A stretch of DNA of 8,589 nucleotides. Origin: Chloroflexota bacterium (GTDB lineage Bacteria > Chloroflexota > Anaerolineae > JAADDB01). Both the position numbers and the translations under genes were made by a program. The notes under the pieces were generated by a model. It made no database searches, was not told the origin of the DNA, and saw nothing but the letters and a program-made list of their open reading frames with translations. Shown piece after piece: positions 7,918-8,589 of this stretch (the first letter of the stretch is position 1; each line of letters starts with the position of its first letter). The DNA lies in NCBI GenBank assembly GCA_013154135.1, contig JAADDB010000196.1:1-8589 (forward strand), in the 5' to 3' direction.

Positions 7918-8181
7918 TCAAGCAAAGGGAGACGGGGCGCCTTTCACCACACCGATATTCTCCCGACGCACATCCCGCTCTGACCGTAAGGTGTAAAACA
8001 ACACACTATCCTCCTCCTCGTCAATGACCTTTCGGACCTCGGCCACCAAGCGTTTATACTGAGCGCGGGTTAACGGTCCTTCCATGACCGAGTTTTGCAC
8101 CCAGGTCAAATACCGCCGGCCGATGCGCAACACCTTTGCCACACGATCCACATTCACATCGTAGACCATAATCACATACAT
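7918..8181 (-). CDS. cas2: Cas2 integrase subunit, inverted relative to the operon
   Basis: Structural partner of Cas1 in the spacer integration complex. The 87-residue product starts MYVIMVYDVNVDRV, with the Cas2 ferredoxin-like first strand and its conserved Asp (D8). It continues with RRYLTWVQNSVMEGPLTRAQYKRL and EEEDSVLFYTLRS, both typical of I-B-type Cas2. The start at 8181 is chosen because GGAGGAGGT (8185-8193 on the minus strand) sits four bases before that ATG; a longer frame starting at 8229 would add MVITDRVFYTTWGGGK, which is not Cas2-like. It converges on cas1 with only nine bases between stop codons and diverges from the array leader, so it must have its own promoter. Confidence 0.95.
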   Translation of the reverse strand: MYVIMVYDVNVDRVAKVLRIGRRYLTWVQNSVMEGPLTRAQYKRLVAEVRKVIDEEEDSVLFYTLRSERDVRRENIGVVKGAPSPFA

Positions 8182-8199
8182 TTTACCTCCTCCCCACGT

Positions 8200-8229
8200 A
8201 GTGTAAAAGACCCGGTCGGTGATCACCAA
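8200..8229 (-). promoter_or_regulatory. Possible cas2 promoter
   Basis: On the minus strand TTGGTG (8224-8229) and TACACT (8200-8205) are separated by 18 bases, a weak match to -35 and -10 boxes. The implied start near 8193 would leave a very short leader that barely includes the ribosome binding site, so the true promoter may lie slightly upstream. Cas2 needs a promoter here because no minus-strand gene lies upstream in the window. Confidence 0.3.
8218..8227. promoter_or_regulatory. Perfect palindrome GGTGATCACC between divergent promoters
   Basis: A ten-base perfect palindrome lies in the cas2-array intergenic region. It overlaps the tentative cas2 -35 box and ends four bases before the array promoter -35. 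The position would suit an operator, but the site is short and could occur by chance. Confidence 0.3.
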
Positions 8230-8231
8230 AT

Positions 8232-8260
8232 TTGCCCATTGGCGATCATGGGCCTATAAT
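8232..8260 (+). promoter_or_regulatory. Array leader promoter (TTGCCC-N17-TATAAT)
   Basis: TTGCCC at 8232-8237 and a perfect TATAAT at 8255-8260 are separated by the optimal 17 bases. Transcription would begin near 8267 and run toward the repeats, giving about 147 bases of leader RNA before the first repeat. Direction and distance suit a pre-crRNA promoter. The inverted repeat GCCCAT (8234-8239) and ATGGGC (8248-8253) sits in the spacer region and partly on the -35 box, so the promoter may be controlled by a bound protein. Confidence 0.7.
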
Positions 8261-8263
8261 CAA

Positions 8264-8307
8264 GTCGTCGGTCCGGAATCGTGCAGATCCAACGGCGGAC
8301 AGACGAC
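8264..8307 (+). other. Imperfect 12-bp hairpin at the start of the leader RNA
   Basis: GTCGTCGGTCCG (8264-8275) pairs with CGGACAGACGAC (8296-8307) at 11 of 12 positions, with one G-A mismatch and a 20-base loop. It begins within a few bases of the predicted transcription start. There is no U-tract after it, so it does not look like an intrinsic terminator. It could stabilise the 5' end of the leader RNA or mark a protein-binding site on the DNA. Confidence 0.5.
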
Positions 8308-8316
8308 CTTGCAAGG
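8307..8316. other. Perfect palindrome CCTTGCAAGG
   Basis: A ten-base perfect palindrome abuts the right arm of the hairpin at 8264-8307, sharing base 8307. It lies about 100 bases before the first repeat. It might be a protein-binding site in the leader. No match to a known factor is claimed. Confidence 0.3.
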
Positions 8317-8349
8317 GGGCAAACATACCGTAAAAGCACATTTCCAACA

Positions 8350-8385
8350 CCCAAAACACCCAACCAGCCCTCATCCTCCCCTCCC
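8350..8385 (-). other. Candidate G-quadruplex motif in the leader (minus strand)
   Basis: On the plus strand C-tracts occur at 8350-8352, 8359-8361, 8368-8370, 8378-8381 and 8383-8385. The minus strand therefore carries five runs of three or four G with loops of 6, 6, 7 and 1 bases. This satisfies the usual G3+N1-7 quadruplex rule, with one run to spare. The G-rich strand is the template for leader transcription, and the motif ends 28 bases before the first repeat. Folding is a prediction from sequence only. Confidence 0.5.
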
Positions 8386-8413
8386 AGCACCTTGAAAACC
8401 TACAGAAATCTTC

Positions 8414-8589
8414 GTTCCTAGCCTACCTATGAGGGATTGAAACACTGCGTCCTCTGGCGTTTCGTAATTCTCGTACCAAAGTTCCTAGCCTACCTATGAG
8501 GGATTGAAACCCCTGAGGCTTCCACTCCTCATCCAGGCCGACCCCGGTTCCTAGCCTACCTATGAGGGATTGAAACCCCGGGCCCATCC
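8414..8589 (+). CRISPR. Type I-B CRISPR array, leader-proximal end (continues past window)
   Basis: Three identical 30-base repeats occupy 8414-8443, 8481-8510 and 8547-8576. Each starts GTTCCTAGCC, carries TACCTATGAGGG in the middle and ends ATTGAAAC, the eight-base 5' handle typical of type I-B crRNAs. Spacer 1 is 8444-8480 (37 bases), spacer 2 is 8511-8546 (36 bases), and spacer 3 is cut off at the window edge after 13 bases (8577-8589). Repeats are exact, with no degeneration, consistent with this being the active leader end. Spacer 1 is the most recently acquired. Neither complete spacer has an obvious match within the window by eye. Confidence 0.98.

Larger units (their letters stand above)
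8182..8413 (+). promoter_or_regulatory. CRISPR leader and cas2-array intergenic region
   Basis: This is the non-coding region upstream of the first repeat, where new spacers should be inserted at 8413/8414. In order it contains the cas2 ribosome binding site and tentative promoter, palindrome GGTGATCACC, the array promoter (8232-8260), a hairpin (8264-8307), palindrome CCTTGCAAGG (8307-8316), and a G-poor, A/C-rich tract from 8321 to 8413 with only six G in 93 bases. I see no credible ORF or other RNA gene in it. Leader identity follows from its place next to the repeats, the repeat orientation (ATTGAAAC at the distal end) and the promoter direction. Confidence 0.8.

Noticed and set aside
8182..8229. 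N-terminal extension of Cas2 from 8229
   Set aside because: The added 16 residues are not Cas2-like, and the ATG at 8181 directly before YVIMVYDVN has a near-perfect ribosome binding site.
8264..8307. Leader hairpin as an intrinsic terminator
   Set aside because: No T-tract follows the stem on either strand, and termination here would silence the array from its best promoter.

Overview
The window holds most of a type I-B CRISPR-Cas locus and the leader end of its array. The cargo is the Cascade genes (cas8b with a likely internally translated cas11, then cas7 and cas5), the effector nuclease-helicase cas3, the adaptation genes cas4, cas1 and cas2, and one small non-canonical gene of the DUF6429 type. 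The sequence is GC-rich, uses ATG starts with near-consensus AGGAGG ribosome binding sites, and has a bacterial -35/-10 promoter in the leader, so the host is a bacterium. The protein flavour suggests a thermophile, perhaps Chloroflexota, but that is only an impression.

Layout. Bases 1-7908 are a tightly packed plus-strand operon: cas8b (5' end cut by the window edge) - cas7 - cas5 - cas3 - DUF6429-like gene - cas4 - cas1, with gaps of 18, 15, 1, 10, 45 and 1 bases. cas2 then lies on the minus strand (7918-8181), tail to tail with cas1 and only 9 bases from it. A region of about 230 bases (8182-8413) separates cas2 from the first repeat. It carries a good promoter facing the array, several dyad symmetries, and a C-rich stretch whose complement has five closely spaced G-tracts. 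The array begins at 8414, with three identical 30-base repeats and two complete spacers before the window ends.

How it works together. Cas8b, Cas11, Cas7 and Cas5 should form the crRNA-guided surveillance complex, and Cas3 should degrade the DNA it marks. Cas4, Cas1 and Cas2 acquire and trim new spacers and insert them at the leader-repeat junction. No Cas6 crRNA endonuclease is in the window; in I-B loci it commonly lies upstream of cas8b, beyond the left edge.

The points most worth a second look are the internal Cas11 start with its strong ribosome binding site, the inverted cas2, the DUF6429-like gene inside the operon, and the leader architecture (promoter with a dyad in its spacer, a hairpin at the transcript 5' end, and a candidate G-quadruplex just before the first repeat).
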